Below, in pieces: positions 22,396-33,749 of a stretch of 64,000 bases of DNA; positions within the stretch are counted from its first letter, which is position 1, and the number at the start of each line of letters is the position of its first letter. Below the pieces are notes generated by a model. It was not told the DNA's origin. It ran no database searches and saw only the letters and a list, made by a program, of their open reading frames with translations. The position numbers were made by a program, and so were the translations under genes. This stretch comes from Muricea muricata (Eukaryota; Cnidaria; Anthozoa; Malacalcyonacea; Plexauridae), in contig OY979725.1 of the NCBI GenBank assembly GCA_963855995.1, forward strand, positions 7,450,118 to 7,514,117. Direction: 5' to 3'.

Positions 22396-24238
22396 GCTCT
22401 AAAACGTTGCCGTTATTGATTTAGACAGCTTTTTCGCTATCAAATTGCTTCAAGAACGCTTAAAACGCGATTTTGATGATTCTGAGATAACTTTTTTTAC
22501 TTGCAAAGAAAGTTTTAGGTTTTCATTCCAGCATGCTTTTTTCGCTCATTTCGATAGTTAGAGGACCGCAAACATTATTTCCGACTTGGTAAGATCAGAA
22601 ATTTTTATTTAGAAGGTGTCTTTTAGTCTCAAGTTTAGCCCTCAAAACATCATTTTAACCTGTAAAACGTTGCCGTTATTGATTTAGACAACTTTTTTGC
22701 GCTGAAATCGCTTCATGAACGCTTAAAAAGCGATTTTGATGATTCTAAGATTACTTTTTTTCACTTGCAAAGAATGTTTTAGCTTTTTCATTCAACATTT
22801 TATTTCGCTCATTTCGACAGTTAGAGCACCGCAAACATGATTTTCGTCTTGGTAAGATCAGAAATTTCTATTTAGAAGGTGTCTTTTAGTCTTGAGTTTA
22901 GCCCTCAAAACATCATTTTAACCTCTAAAACGTTGCCGTTATTGATTTAGACAACTTTTTTGCGCTCAAATCGCTTCATGAACGCTTAAAAAGCGATTTT
23001 GATGATTCTGAGATTACTTTTTTTCACTTGCAAAGAATGTTTTAGCTTTTTCATTCAACATTTTATTTCGCTCATTTCGACAGTTAGAGCACCGCAAACA
23101 TGATTTTCGTCTTGGTAAGATCAGAAATTTCTATTTAGAAGGTGCTTTTAGTCTTGAGTTTAGCCCTTAAAACCTCATTTTAAGCTCTAAAACGATGCCG
23201 TTATTGATTTAAAATGCTTTTTTGCGCTCAAATCGCTTCCAGAACGCTTAAAACGCGATTTTGATGATTCTGAGATCATTTTTTTTTACTTGCAAAGAAA
23301 GTTTTAGGTTTTTCATTCCAGCATGCTTTTTTCGCTCATTTGGATAGTTAGAGGACCGCAAACATTATTTCCGACTTGGTAAGATCAGAAATTTTTATTT
23401 AGAAGGTGTCTTTTAGTCTTGAGTTTAGCCCTCAAAACATCATTTTAACCTCTAAAACGTTGCCGTTATTGATTTAGACAACTTTTTTGCGCTCAAATCG
23501 CTTCATGAACGCTTAAAAAGCGATTTTGATGATTCTGAGATTACTTTTTTTCACTTGCAAAGAATGTTTTAGCTTTTTCATTCAACATTTTATTTCGCTT
23601 ATTTCGACAGTTAGAGCACCGCAAACATGATTTTCGTCTTGGTAAGATCAGAAATTTCGATTTAGAAGGTGCTTTTACTCTTGAGTTTAGCCCTTAAAAC
23701 ATCATTTTAAGCTCTAAAACGATGCCGTTATTGATTTAAAATGCTTTTTTGCTATCAAATTGCTTCCAGAACGCTTAAAACGCGATTTTTAGGATTCTGA
23801 GATAACTTTTTTTACTTGCAATGAAAGTTTTAGGTTTTTCATTCCAGCATGTTTTTTTCGCTCATTTCGATAGTTAGAGGACCGCAAACATGATTTCCGG
23901 CTTGGTAAGATCAGAAATTTCGATTTAGAAGGTGTCTTTCAGTCTTGAGTTTAGCCCTCAAAACATCATTTTAAGCTCTAAAACGATGCCGTTATTGATT
24001 TAGACAGCTTTTTTGCTATCAAATATCTTCCAGAACGCTTAAAGCGCGATTTCGATGATTCTGAGATCATTTTTTTTCACTTGTAAAGAAAGTTTTAGGT
24101 TTTTCATTCCAGCATGTTGTTTCGCTCATTTCGATAGTTAGGGCACCGCAAACATGATTCCCGACTTGGTAAGATCAAAAATTTCGATTTAGAAGGTGTC
24201 TTTTAGTCTTGAGTTTAGCCCTCAAAACATCATTTTAA
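22396..24238. repeat. Seven-monomer higher-order unit
   Basis: It opens with a monomer-1 variant carrying CTTCAAGAACG and a 1-bp shorter T-run (AGGTTTTCATTCC), followed by a monomer-2 variant starting CCTGTAAAACG at 22,659. The same pair opens the next unit at 24,239 and again at 26,345. Length is 1,843 bp, seven monomers. Confidence 0.88.
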
Positions 24239-26344
24239 GCTCTAAAACGTTGCCGTTATTGATTTAGACAGCTTTTTCGCTATCAAATTGCTTCAAGAAC
24301 GCTTAAAACGCGATTTTGATGATTCTGAGATAACTTTTTTTACTTGCAAAGAAAGTTTTAGGTTTTCATTCCAGCATGCTTTTTTCGCTCATTTCGATAG
24401 TTAGAGGACCGCAAACATTATTTCCGACTTGGTAAGATCAGAAATTTTTATTTAGAAGGTGTCTTTTAGTCTCAAGTTTAGCCCTCAAAACATCATTTTA
24501 ACCTGTAAAACGTTGCCGTTATTGATTTAGACAACTTTTTTGCGCTCAAATCGCTTCATGAACGCTTAAAAAGCGATTTTGATGATTCTAAGATTACTTT
24601 TTTTCACTTGCAAAGAATGTTTTAGCTTTTTCATTCAACATTTTATTTCGCTCATTTCGACAGTTAGAGCACCGCAAACATGATTTTCGTCTTGGTAAGA
24701 TCAGAAATTTCTATTTAGAAGGTGTCTTTTAGTCTTGAGTTTAGCCCTCAAAACATCATTTTAACCTCTAAAACGTTGCCGTTATTGATTTAGACAGCTT
24801 TTTTGCGCTCAAATCGCTTCATGAACGCTTAAAAAGCGATTTTGATGATTCTGAGATTACTTTTTTTCACTTGCAAAGAATGTTTTAGCTTTTTCATTCA
24901 ACATTTTATTTCGCTCATTTCGACAGTTAGAGCACCGCAAACATGATTTTCGTCTTGGTAAGATCAGAAATTTTTATTTAGAAGGTGCTTTTAGTCTTGA
25001 GTTTAGCCCTTAAAACCTCATTTTAAGCTCTAAAACGATGCCGTTATTGATTTAAAATGCTTTTTTGCGCTCAAATCGCTTCCAGAACGCTTAAAACGCG
25101 ATTTTGATGATTCTGAGATCATTTTTTTTTACTTGCAAAGAAAGTTTTAGGTTTTTCATTCCAGCATGCTTTTTTCGCTCATTTGGATAGTTAGAGGACC
25201 GCAAACATTATTTCCGACTTGGTAAGATCAGAAATTTTTATTTAGAAGGTGTCTTTTAGTCTTGAGTTTAGCCCTCAAAACATCATTTTAACCTCTAAAA
25301 CGTTGCCGTTATTGATTTAGACAACTTTTTTGCGCTCAAATCGCTTCATGAACGCTTAAAAAGCGATTTTGATGATTCTGAGATTACTTTTTTTCACTTG
25401 CAAAGAATGTTTTAGCTTTTTCATTCAACATTTTATTTCGCTTATTTCGACAGTTAGAGCACCGCAAACATGATTTTCGTCTTGGTAAGATCAGAAATTT
25501 CGATTTAGAAGGTGCTTTTACTCTTGAGTTTAGCCCTTAAAACATCATTTTAAGCTCTAAAACGATGCCGTTATTGATTTAAAATGCTTTTTTGCTATCA
25601 AATTGCTTCCAGAACGCTTAAAACGCGATTTTTAGGATTCTGAGATAACTTTTTTTACTTGCAATGAAAGTTTTAGGTTTTTCATTCCAGCATGTTTTTT
25701 TCGCTCATTTCGATAGTTAGAGGACCGCAAACATGATTTCCGGCTTGGTAAGATCAGAAATTTCGATTTAGAAGGTGCTTTTAGTCTTGAGTTTAGCTCT
25801 CAAAACATCATTTTAAGCTCTAATACGTTGCCGTTATTAATTTAGACAACTTTTTTGCGCTCAAATCGCTTCCAGAACGCTTAAAACGCGATTTTGATGA
25901 TTCTGAGATCATTTTTTTCCACTTGCAAAGAAAGTTTTAGGTTTTTCATTCCAGCACGTTTTTTCGCTCATTTCGATAGTTAGAGCACCGCAAACATGAT
26001 TCCCGACTTGGTAAGACCAGAAATTTCGATTTAGAAGGTGCCTTTCAGTCTTGAGTTTAGCCCTCAAAACATCATTTTAAGCTCTAAAACGATGCCGTTA
26101 TTGATTTAGACAGCTTTTTTGCTATCAAATTGCTTCCAGAACGCTTAAAGCGCGATTTCGATGATTCTGAGATCATTTTTTTTCACTTGTAAAGAAAGTT
26201 TTAGGTTTTTCATTCCAGCATGTTGTTTCGCTCATTTCGATAGTTAGGGCACCGCAAACATGATTCCCGACTTGGTAAGATCAAAAATTTCGATTTAGAA
26301 GGTGTCTTTTAGTCTTGAGTTTAGCCCTCAAAACATCATTTTAA
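24239..26344. repeat. Eight-monomer higher-order unit
   Basis: This 2,106-bp unit matches the preceding seven-monomer unit but includes one extra monomer of type 4 (starting about 25,816, CTAATACG with TTATTAATTTAG). Shared private variants include CCTGTAAAACG at 24,502 and TTAAAACCTCATTTT near 25,015. The two units therefore differ by gain or loss of one whole monomer. Confidence 0.88.
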
Positions 26345-26868
26345 GCTCTAAAACGTTGCCGTTATTGATTTAGACAGCTTTTTCGCTATCAAATTGCTTC
26401 AAGAACGCTTAAAACGCGATTTCGATGATTCTGAGATAACTTTTTTTACTTGCAAAGAAAGTTTTAGGTTTTCATTCCAGCATGCTTTTTTCGCTCATTT
26501 CGATAGTTAGAGGACCGCAAACATTATTTCCGACTTGGTAAGATCAGAAATTTTTATTTAGAAGGTGTCTTTTAGTCTCAAGTTTAGCCCTCAAAACATC
26601 ATTTTAACCTGTAAAACGTTGCCGTTATTGATTTAGACAACTTTTTTGCGCTCAAATCGCTTCATGAACGCTTAAAAAGCGATTTTGATGATTCTAAGAT
26701 TACTTTTTTTCACTTGCAAAGAATGTTTTAGCTTTTTCATTCAACATTTTATTTCGCTCATTTCGACAGTTAGAGCACCGCAAACATGATTTTCGTCTTG
26801 GTAAGATCAGAAATTTCTATTTAGAAGGTGCTTTTAGTCTTGAGTTTATCCTTAAAACCTCATTTTAA
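26345..26868. repeat. Truncated third copy of the 7/8-monomer unit
   Basis: Two monomers (26345 and 26608) repeat the start of the 22,396 and 24,239 units, including AGGTTTTCATTCC and CCTGTAAAACG. Beyond 26,869 the array passes into diverged monomers. Confidence 0.82.
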
Positions 26869-29247
26869 GCTCTAAAACGATGCCGTTATTGATTTAAAAT
26901 GCTTTTTTGCGCTCAAATCGCTTCCAGAACGCTTAAAACGCGATTTTGATGATTCTGAGATCATTTTTTTTCACTTGTAAAGAAAGTTTTAGGTTTTTCA
27001 TTCCAGCATGTTATTTCGCTCATTTCGATAGTTAGGGCACCGCAAACATGATTCCCGACTTGGTAAGATCAAAAATTTTGATTTAGAAGGTGTCTTTTAG
27101 TGTTGAGTTTAGCCCTTAAAACATAATTTTAAGCTCTAAAACGTTGCCGTTATTGATTTAGACAGCTTTTTTTCTATCAAATTGCTTCCAGAACGCTTAA
27201 AACCCGATTTTGATGATTCTGAGATAACTTTTTTTTACTTGCAAAGAAAGTTTTAGGTTTTTCATTCCAGCATGATTTTTTTCGCTCATTTTAATAGTTA
27301 GAGGACCGCCAACATGATTTCCGACTTGGTAAGATCAGAAATTTTTATTTAGAAGGTGTCTTTTAGTCTTGAGTTTAGCCCTGAAAACATCATTTTAAGC
27401 TCTAAAACGTTGCCGTTATTGATTTAGACAAATTTTTTGCGCTCAAATCGCTTCCAGAACGCTTAAAACGCGATTTTTATGATTCTGAGATCATTTTTTT
27501 TCACTTGTAAAGAAAGTTTTAGGTTTTTCATTCCAGCATGTTGTTTCGCTCATATCGATAGTTAGAGCACCGCAAACATGATTCCCGACTTGGTAAGATC
27601 AGAAATTTCGATTTAGAAGGTGTCTTTTAGTCTTGAGTTTACCCATCAAAACATCATTTTAAACTCTAAAACGATGCCGTTATTGATTTAGACAGCTTTT
27701 TTGCTATCAAATTGCTTCCAGAACGCTTAAAACGCGATTTTTATGATTCTGAGATAACTTTTTTTACTTGCAAAGAAAGTTTTAGGTTTTTCATTCCAGC
27801 ATGTTTTTTTCGCTCATTTCGATAGTTAGAGGACGGCAAACATGATTTCCGACTTGGCAAGATCAAAAATTTTTATTTAGAAGGTGTCTTTTAGTCTTGA
27901 GTTTAGCCTTCAAAAGATCCTTTTAAGCTCTAAAACGTTGCCGTTATTGATTTAGACAACTTTTTTGCGCTCAAATCACTTCCAGAACGCTTAAAATGCG
28001 ATTTTGATGATTCTGAGATCATTTTTTTTTCACTTGCAAAGAAAGTTTTAGGTTTTTCATTCCAGCATGTTTTTTTCGCTCATTTTGATAGTTAGAGGAC
28101 CGCAAAACTGATTTCCGACTTGGTAAGATCTGAAATTTTTATTTAGAAGGTGTTTTTTATTCTTGAGTTTAGCCCTGAAAACATCATTTTAAGCTTTAAA
28201 ACGTTGCCGTTATTGATTTAGACAAATTTTTTGCGCTCAAATCGCTTCCAGAACGCTTAAAAAGCGATTTTGATGATTCTGAGATCACTTTTTTTCACTT
28301 GCAAAGAATGTTTTAGCTTTTTCATTCAACATTTTATTTCGTTCATTTCGACAGTTAGAGCACCGCAAACATGATTTTCGTCTTGGTAAGATCAGAAATT
28401 TTGATTTAGAAGGTGCTTTTAGTCTTGAGTTTAGCCCTCAAAACATCATTTTAAGCTCTAAAACGATGCTGTTATTGATTTAAACAGCTTTTTTGCGCTC
28501 ATATCGCTCCCAGAACGCTTAAAACGCGATTTTGATGATTCTGAGATCATTTTTTTTCACTTGCAAAGAAAGTTTTAGGTTTTTTATTCCAGCACGTTAT
28601 TTCACTCATTTCGATAGTTAGAGCACCGAAAAAAATGATTCCCGACTTGGTAAGATCAGAAATTTCGATTTAGAAGGTGTCTTTTAGTCTTGAGTTTAGC
28701 CCTCAAAACAACATTTTAAGCTCTAAAACGATGCCGTTATTGATTTAGACAGCTTTTTTGCTATCAAATTGCTTCCAGAACGCTTAAAGCGCGATTTTGA
28801 TGATTCTGAGATCATTTTTTTTCACTTGTAAAGAAAGTTTTAGGTTTTTCATTCCAGCATGTTGTTTCGCTCATATCGATAGTTAGGGCACCGCAAACTT
28901 GATTCCCGACTTGGTAAGATCAAAAATTTCGATTTAGAAGGTGTCTTTTAGTCTTGAGTTTAGCCCTCAACACATCATTTTAAGCTCTAAAACGTTGCCG
29001 TTATTGATTTAGACAGCTTTTTTGCTATCAAATTGCTTCCAGAACGCTTAAAACGCGATTTTGATGATTCTGAGATAACTTTTTTTACTTGCAAAGAAAG
29101 TTTTAAGTTTTTCATTCCAGCATGTTTTTTTCGCTCATTTCGATAGTTAGAGGACCACAAACATGATTTCCGACTTGGTAAGATCAGAAATTTTTATTTA
29201 GAAGGTGTCTTTTAGTCTTGAGTTTAGCCCCCAAAACATCATTTTAA
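26869..29247. repeat. Diverged subfamily A monomers beside the A/B border
   Basis: Nine monomers start at 26869, 27133, 27399, 27663, 27927, 28193, 28455, 28720 and 28984. They carry many private changes (for example TTAGTGTTGAG, GACGGCAAAC, CAAAACTGATT, CCGAAAAAAATG) and no multi-monomer block matching elsewhere in the window that I can see. The first five alternate GCGCTCAAAT and CTATCAAAT forms. Such unhomogenised monomers are typical at the edge of a higher-order array. Confidence 0.85.
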
Positions 29248-29270
29248 GCTCTAATACGTTGCCGTTATCG
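29248..29270. other. Junction between subfamilies A and B
   Basis: Up to 29,247 the sequence has A markers (TTAGAAGGTGTC, TTAGTCTTGAG). CTAATACG at 29,251 is still A-like, while TTATCGATTT at 29,267 and all later markers are B. The register is unbroken, so the change occurred by in-phase exchange or by divergence of one array, not by insertion. Confidence 0.85.
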
Positions 29271-29293
29271 ATTTATACAGTTTTTTTGCGCTC

Positions 29294-29325
29294 AAATCGC
29301 TTCCAGAACACTGGAAACGCGATTT
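29294..29325. repeat. Thirteen-bp hairpin of type-a monomers (first instance)
   Basis: The outer stem AAATCGC/GCGATTT encloses the inner stem TTCCAG/CTGGAA with loop AACA; only a 2-nt bulge (AC) interrupts the 3' arm. The inner 16-bp element TTCCAGAACACTGGAA begins at 29301, 33803, 39088, 40679, 44379, 44908, 49143, 49672, 57876, 62634, 63162 and 63691. At 39088 the outer stem has one mismatch (AAACCGC). Confidence 0.85.
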
Positions 29326-29511
29326 TGATGATCCTAAGCTCATTTTTTTCACTTGCACAGAAAGTTTTAGGTTTCTCATTTCAACACGTTGTTCCGCTCA
29401 TTTCGATAGTTATAGCGCCACAAACATGATATTCGACATTATAAGATCAGAAATTTCAGTTTAGTAGCTGCCCTTTAGGTCTTAAGTCTAGCTCTCAAAA
29501 CATCATTTTAA

Positions 29512-29776
29512 CCTCTAAAACGTTGCCGTTATCGATTTAGACGGCTTTTTTTGCGCTAAAATCGCATCGAGAACGCTTAAAACGCGATTCTGATGATTCC
29601 AAGCTCATTTTTTTCACTTGCAAAGAAAGTTTTAGGTTTCCCATTTCAACACGTTGTTCCGCTGATTTCCATAGTTATAGCGCCGCAAACATGATATCCG
29701 ACATTGTAAGATCAGAAATTTCGGTTTAGTAGCTGCCCTTTAGGTCTTAAGTATAGCTCTCAAAACATCATTTTAA
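29512..29776. repeat. Representative subfamily B monomer, type b (265 bp)
   Basis: A type-b unit: it begins CCTCTAAAACG, has GACGGC followed by a T-run, GCGCTAAAATCGC, GATTCTGATGATTCC, CCCATTTCAACACG, GCTGATTTCC and ATATCCGACATTG. It is nearly identical to the type-b monomers that follow type a at 33,750, 39,035, 44,326, 49,090, 57,823 and 62,581. Confidence 0.88.
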
Positions 29777-32700
29777 GCTCTAAAACGTTGCCGTTATCGA
29801 TTTAGACAGTTTTTTTGCGCTCAAATGGCTTCGAGAACGCTCAAAACGCAATTTTGATGATTCTAAGCTCATTTGTTTTCACTTGAAAAGAAAGTTTTAG
29901 GTTTCTCATTTCAACACGTTGTTCCGCTCATTTCGATAGTTAGAGCGCCGCAAACATGATATCCGACATGGTTTAAATCAGAAATTTCTATTTAGTAGCT
30001 GTCCTTTAGGTCTTGTGTTTAACCTTAAAAAAATCATTTTAAGCTCTAAAACGTTTCCGTAATCGATTTAGACAGTTTTTTGTCGCTCAAATCGCTTCGA
30101 GAACGCTCAAAACGCGATTTTGATGATTCTAAAATCATTTTTTTCACTTGCAGAGAAAGTTTTAGGTTTCCCATTTCAACACGTTGTTCCGCTCATTTCG
30201 ATAGTTAGAGCGCCGCAAACATGATATCCGACATGGTAAGATCAGAAATTTTGATTTAGTAGCTGTCCTTTAGGTCTTGTGTTTAACCTTCGAAACATCA
30301 TTTTAAGCTCTAAAACGTGGCCGTTATCGATTTAGGCAGTTTTTTTGCGCTCAAATCGCTTCGAGAACGCTGAAAACGCAATTTTGATGATTCTAAGCTC
30401 ATTTTTTTCACTTGCACAGAAAGTTTTAGGTTTCCCATTTCAATACGTTGTTCCGGTCATTTTGATAGTTAGGGCGCCGCAAACATGATATCCGACATGG
30501 TAAGATCAGAAATTTCGGTTTAGTAGCTGCCCTTTAGGTCTTAAGTTTAGCTCTCAAAACATCATTTTAAGCTCTGAAACGTTGCCGTCATCGACTTAGG
30601 CAGCTTTTTGCACTCAAATCGCTTCGAGAACGCTTAAAACGCGATTTTGATGATTCTAAGCTCATTTTTTTCACTTGCAAAGAAAGTTCTAGGTTTCTCA
30701 TTTCAACACGTTGTTCCGCTCATTTTGATAGTTAGAGCGCCGCAAACATGATATCCGACATGGTAAGATCAGAAATTTCGGTTTAGTAGCTGCCCTTTAG
30801 GTCTTAAATTTAGCTCTCAAAACATCATTTTAAGCTCTAAAATGTTGCCGTTATCGATTTAGAGGGCTTTTTTTTGCGCTAAAATCGCTTCGAGAACGCT
30901 TAAAACGCGATTCTGATGATTCCAAGCTCATTTTTTTCACTTGCAAAGAAAGTTTTAGGTTCCCCATTTCAACACGTTGTTCCGCTGATTTCCATAGTTA
31001 TAGCGCCGCAAACATGATATCCGACATTGTAAGTTCAGAAATTTCGGTTTAGTAGCTGCCCTTTAGGTCTTAAGTATAGCTCTCAAAACATCATTTTAAG
31101 CTCTAAAACGTTGCCGTTATCGATTTAGACAGTTTTTTTGCGCTCAAATGGCTTCGAGAACGCTCAAAACGCGATTTTGATGATTCTAAGCTCATTTGTT
31201 TTCACTTGAAAAGAAAGTTTTAGGTTTCTCATTTCAACACGTTGTTCCGCTCATTTCGATAGTTAGAGCGCCGCAAACATGATATCCGACATGGTTTAAA
31301 TCAGAAATTTCTAATTAGTAGCTGTCCTTTAGGTCTTGTGTTTAACCTTAAAAAAATCATTTTAAGCTCTAAAACGTTTCCGTTATCGATTTAGACAGTT
31401 TTTTGTCGCTCAAATCGCTTCGAGAACGCTCAAAACGCGATTTTGATGATTCTAAAATCATTTTTTTCACTTGCAGAGAAAGTTTTAGGTTTCCCATTTC
31501 AACACGTTGTTCCGCTCATTTCGATAGTTAGAGCGCCGCAAACATGATATCCGACATGGTAAGATCAGAAATTTTGATTTAGTAGCTGTCCTTTAGGTCT
31601 TGTGTTTAACCTTCGAAACATCATTTTAAGCTCTAAAACGTGGCCGTTATCGATTTAGGCAGTTTTTTTGCGCTCAAATCGCTTCGAGAACGCTGAAAAC
31701 GCAATTTTGATGATTCTAAGCTCATTTTTTTCACTTGCACAGAAAGTTTTAGGTTTCCCATTTCAACACGTTGTTCCGGTCATTTTGATAGTTAGGGCGC
31801 CGCAAACATGATATCCGACATGGTAAGATCAGAAATTTCGGTTTAGTAGCTGCCCTTTAGGTCTTAAATTTAGCTCTCAAAACATCATTTTAAGCTCTAA
31901 ATTGTTGCCGTTATCGATTTAGAGGGCTTTTTTTGCGCTAAAATCGCTTCGAGAACGCTTAAAACGCGATTCTGATGATTCCAAGCTCATTTTTTTCACT
32001 TGAAAAGAAAGTTTTAGGTTTCCCATTTCAACACGTTGCTCCGCTGATTTCCATAGTTATAGCGCCGCAAACATGATATCCGACATTGTAAGATCAGAAA
32101 TTTCGGTTTAGTAGCTGCCCTTTAGGTCTTAAGTATAGCTCTCAAAACATCATATCATTTTAAGCTCTAAAACGTTGCCGTTATCGATTTAGACAGTTTT
32201 TTTGCGCTCAAATGGCTTCGAGAACGCTCAAAACGCGATATTGATGATTCTAAGCTCATTTGTTTTCACTTGAAAAGAAAGTTTTAGGTTTCTCATTTCA
32301 ACACGTTGTTCCGCTCATTTCGATAGTTAGAGCGCCGAAAACATGATATCCGACATGGTAAAATCAGAAATTTCTATTTAGTAGCTGTCCTTTCGGTCTT
32401 GTGTTTAACCTGCAAAACATCATTTTAAGCTCTAAAACGTTGCCGTTATTGATTTAGACAGTTTTTTTGCGCTCAAATCGCTTCGAGAACGCTCAAAACG
32501 CGATTTTGATGATTCTAAGCTCATTTTTTTCACTTGCACAGAAAGTTTTAGGTTTCTCATTTCAACACGTTGTTCCGCTCATTTCGATAGTTATAGCGCC
32601 ACAAACATGATATCCGACATTGTAAGATCAGAAATTTCAGTTTAGTAGCTGCCCTTTAGGTCTTAAGTCTAGCTCTCAAAACATCATTTTAACCTCTAAA

Positions 32701-33749
32701 ACGTTGCCGTTATCGATTTAGACAGCTTTTTTTGCGCTAAAATCTCTTCGAGAACGCTTAAAACGCGATTCTGATGATTCCAAGCTCATTTTTTTCACTT
32801 GCAAAGAAAGTTTTAGGTTTCCCATTTCAACACGTTGTTCTGCTGATTTCCATAGTTATAGCGCCGCAAACATGATATCCGACATTGTAAGATCAGAAAT
32901 TTCGGTTTAATAGCTGCCCTTTAGGTCTTAAGGATAGCTCTCAAAACATCATTTTAAGCTCTAAAACGTTGCCGTTATCGATTTAGACAGTTTTTTGCGC
33001 TCAAATGGCTTCGAGAACGCTCAAAACGCGATTTTGATGATTCTAAGCTAATTTTTTTCACTTGCACAGAAAGTTTTAGGTTTCCCATTTCAACACGTTG
33101 TTCCGCTCATTTCGATAGTTAGGGCGCCGCAAACATGATATCCGACATGGTAAGATCAGAAATTTCGATTTAGTACCTGCCCTTTAGGTCATAAGTTTAG
33201 CTCTCAAAACATCATTTTAAGCTCTGAAACGTTGCCGTTATCGATTTAGGCAGCTTTTTTGCGCTCAAATCGCTTCGACAACGCTTAAAACGCGATTTTG
33301 ATGATTCTAAACTCATTTGTTTTCACTTGCAAAGAAAGTTTTAGGTTTCTCATTTCAACACGTTGTTCCGCTCATTTCGATAGTTAGAGCGCCGAAAACA
33401 TGAGATCCGACATGGCAAGATCAGAAATTTCGATTTAGTAGCTATCCTTTAGGTCTTGTGTTTAACCTTCAAAAAATAATTTTGAGCTCTAAAACGTTGC
33501 CGTTGTCGATTTAGACAGCTTTTTTGCGCTCAAGTCGCTTCGAGAACGCTTAAAACACAATTTTGATGATTCTAAGCTCATTTTTTTTCACTATCAAACA
33601 AAGTTTTAGGTTTCTCATTTAAACACGTTGTTCCGCTCATTTCGATAGTTATAGCGCCACAAACATGATATCCGACATTGTAAGATCAGAAATTTCGGTT
33701 TAGTAGCTGCCCTTTAGGTTTAATTTTAGCCCTCAAAACATCATTTTAA

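Larger units (their letters stand above)
1..29247. repeat. Satellite array, subfamily A (about 264-bp monomer)
   Basis: About 102 head-to-tail monomers of 261 to 266 bp, phased here from the GCTCTAA-like motif that opens each unit. Landmarks in order are GCTCTAAAACG, CCGTTATTGATTTA, a T-run, AAATYGCTTCC, GAACGCTTAAAACGCGATTTT, CACTTGCAAAGAAAG, TTTTCATTCCAGCA, TTAGAGCACCGCAAACATG, CCCGACTTGGTAAG, TTAGAAGGTGTC and CCCTCAAAACATC. A representative monomer is about 35% GC with about 10 CpG, so CpG is not depleted. T-runs all lie on the + strand. Monomers carry either CTATCAAATTGC or GCGCTCAAATCGC, and these alternate through the first ten units. Such satellites are usually heterochromatic and serve centromere or pericentromere structure, but nothing in the sequence proves that role here. 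No gene is supported anywhere in the array. Confidence 0.97.
29248..33749. repeat. Subfamily B block 1 (17 monomers)
   Basis: Monomer order by type is a b c d e f g c d e g c h b c/i k l, with starts at 29248, 29512, 29777, 30043, 30307, 30571, 30834, 31100, 31366 and onward. The c-d-e-g series occurs twice, the second time without f (g at 31894 begins AAATTGTTGCC). A 5-bp insertion (CATCATATCATTTT) lies near 32,150. Length to the next type-a monomer is 4,502 bp. Confidence 0.85.

Noticed and set aside
29306-29322. Possible CENP-B box in type-a monomers
   Set aside because: TGGAAACGCGA resembles the right half of the mammalian box (TGGAAACGGGA), but the required TTCG core on the left is AACA here and the CGGG core is CGCG. 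The essential positions are not met.
29205-29429. 74-codon open frame across the A/B junction
   Set aside because: It is made of the end of an A monomer and the start of a B monomer, with no recognisable domain and no relatives other than the repeat itself.
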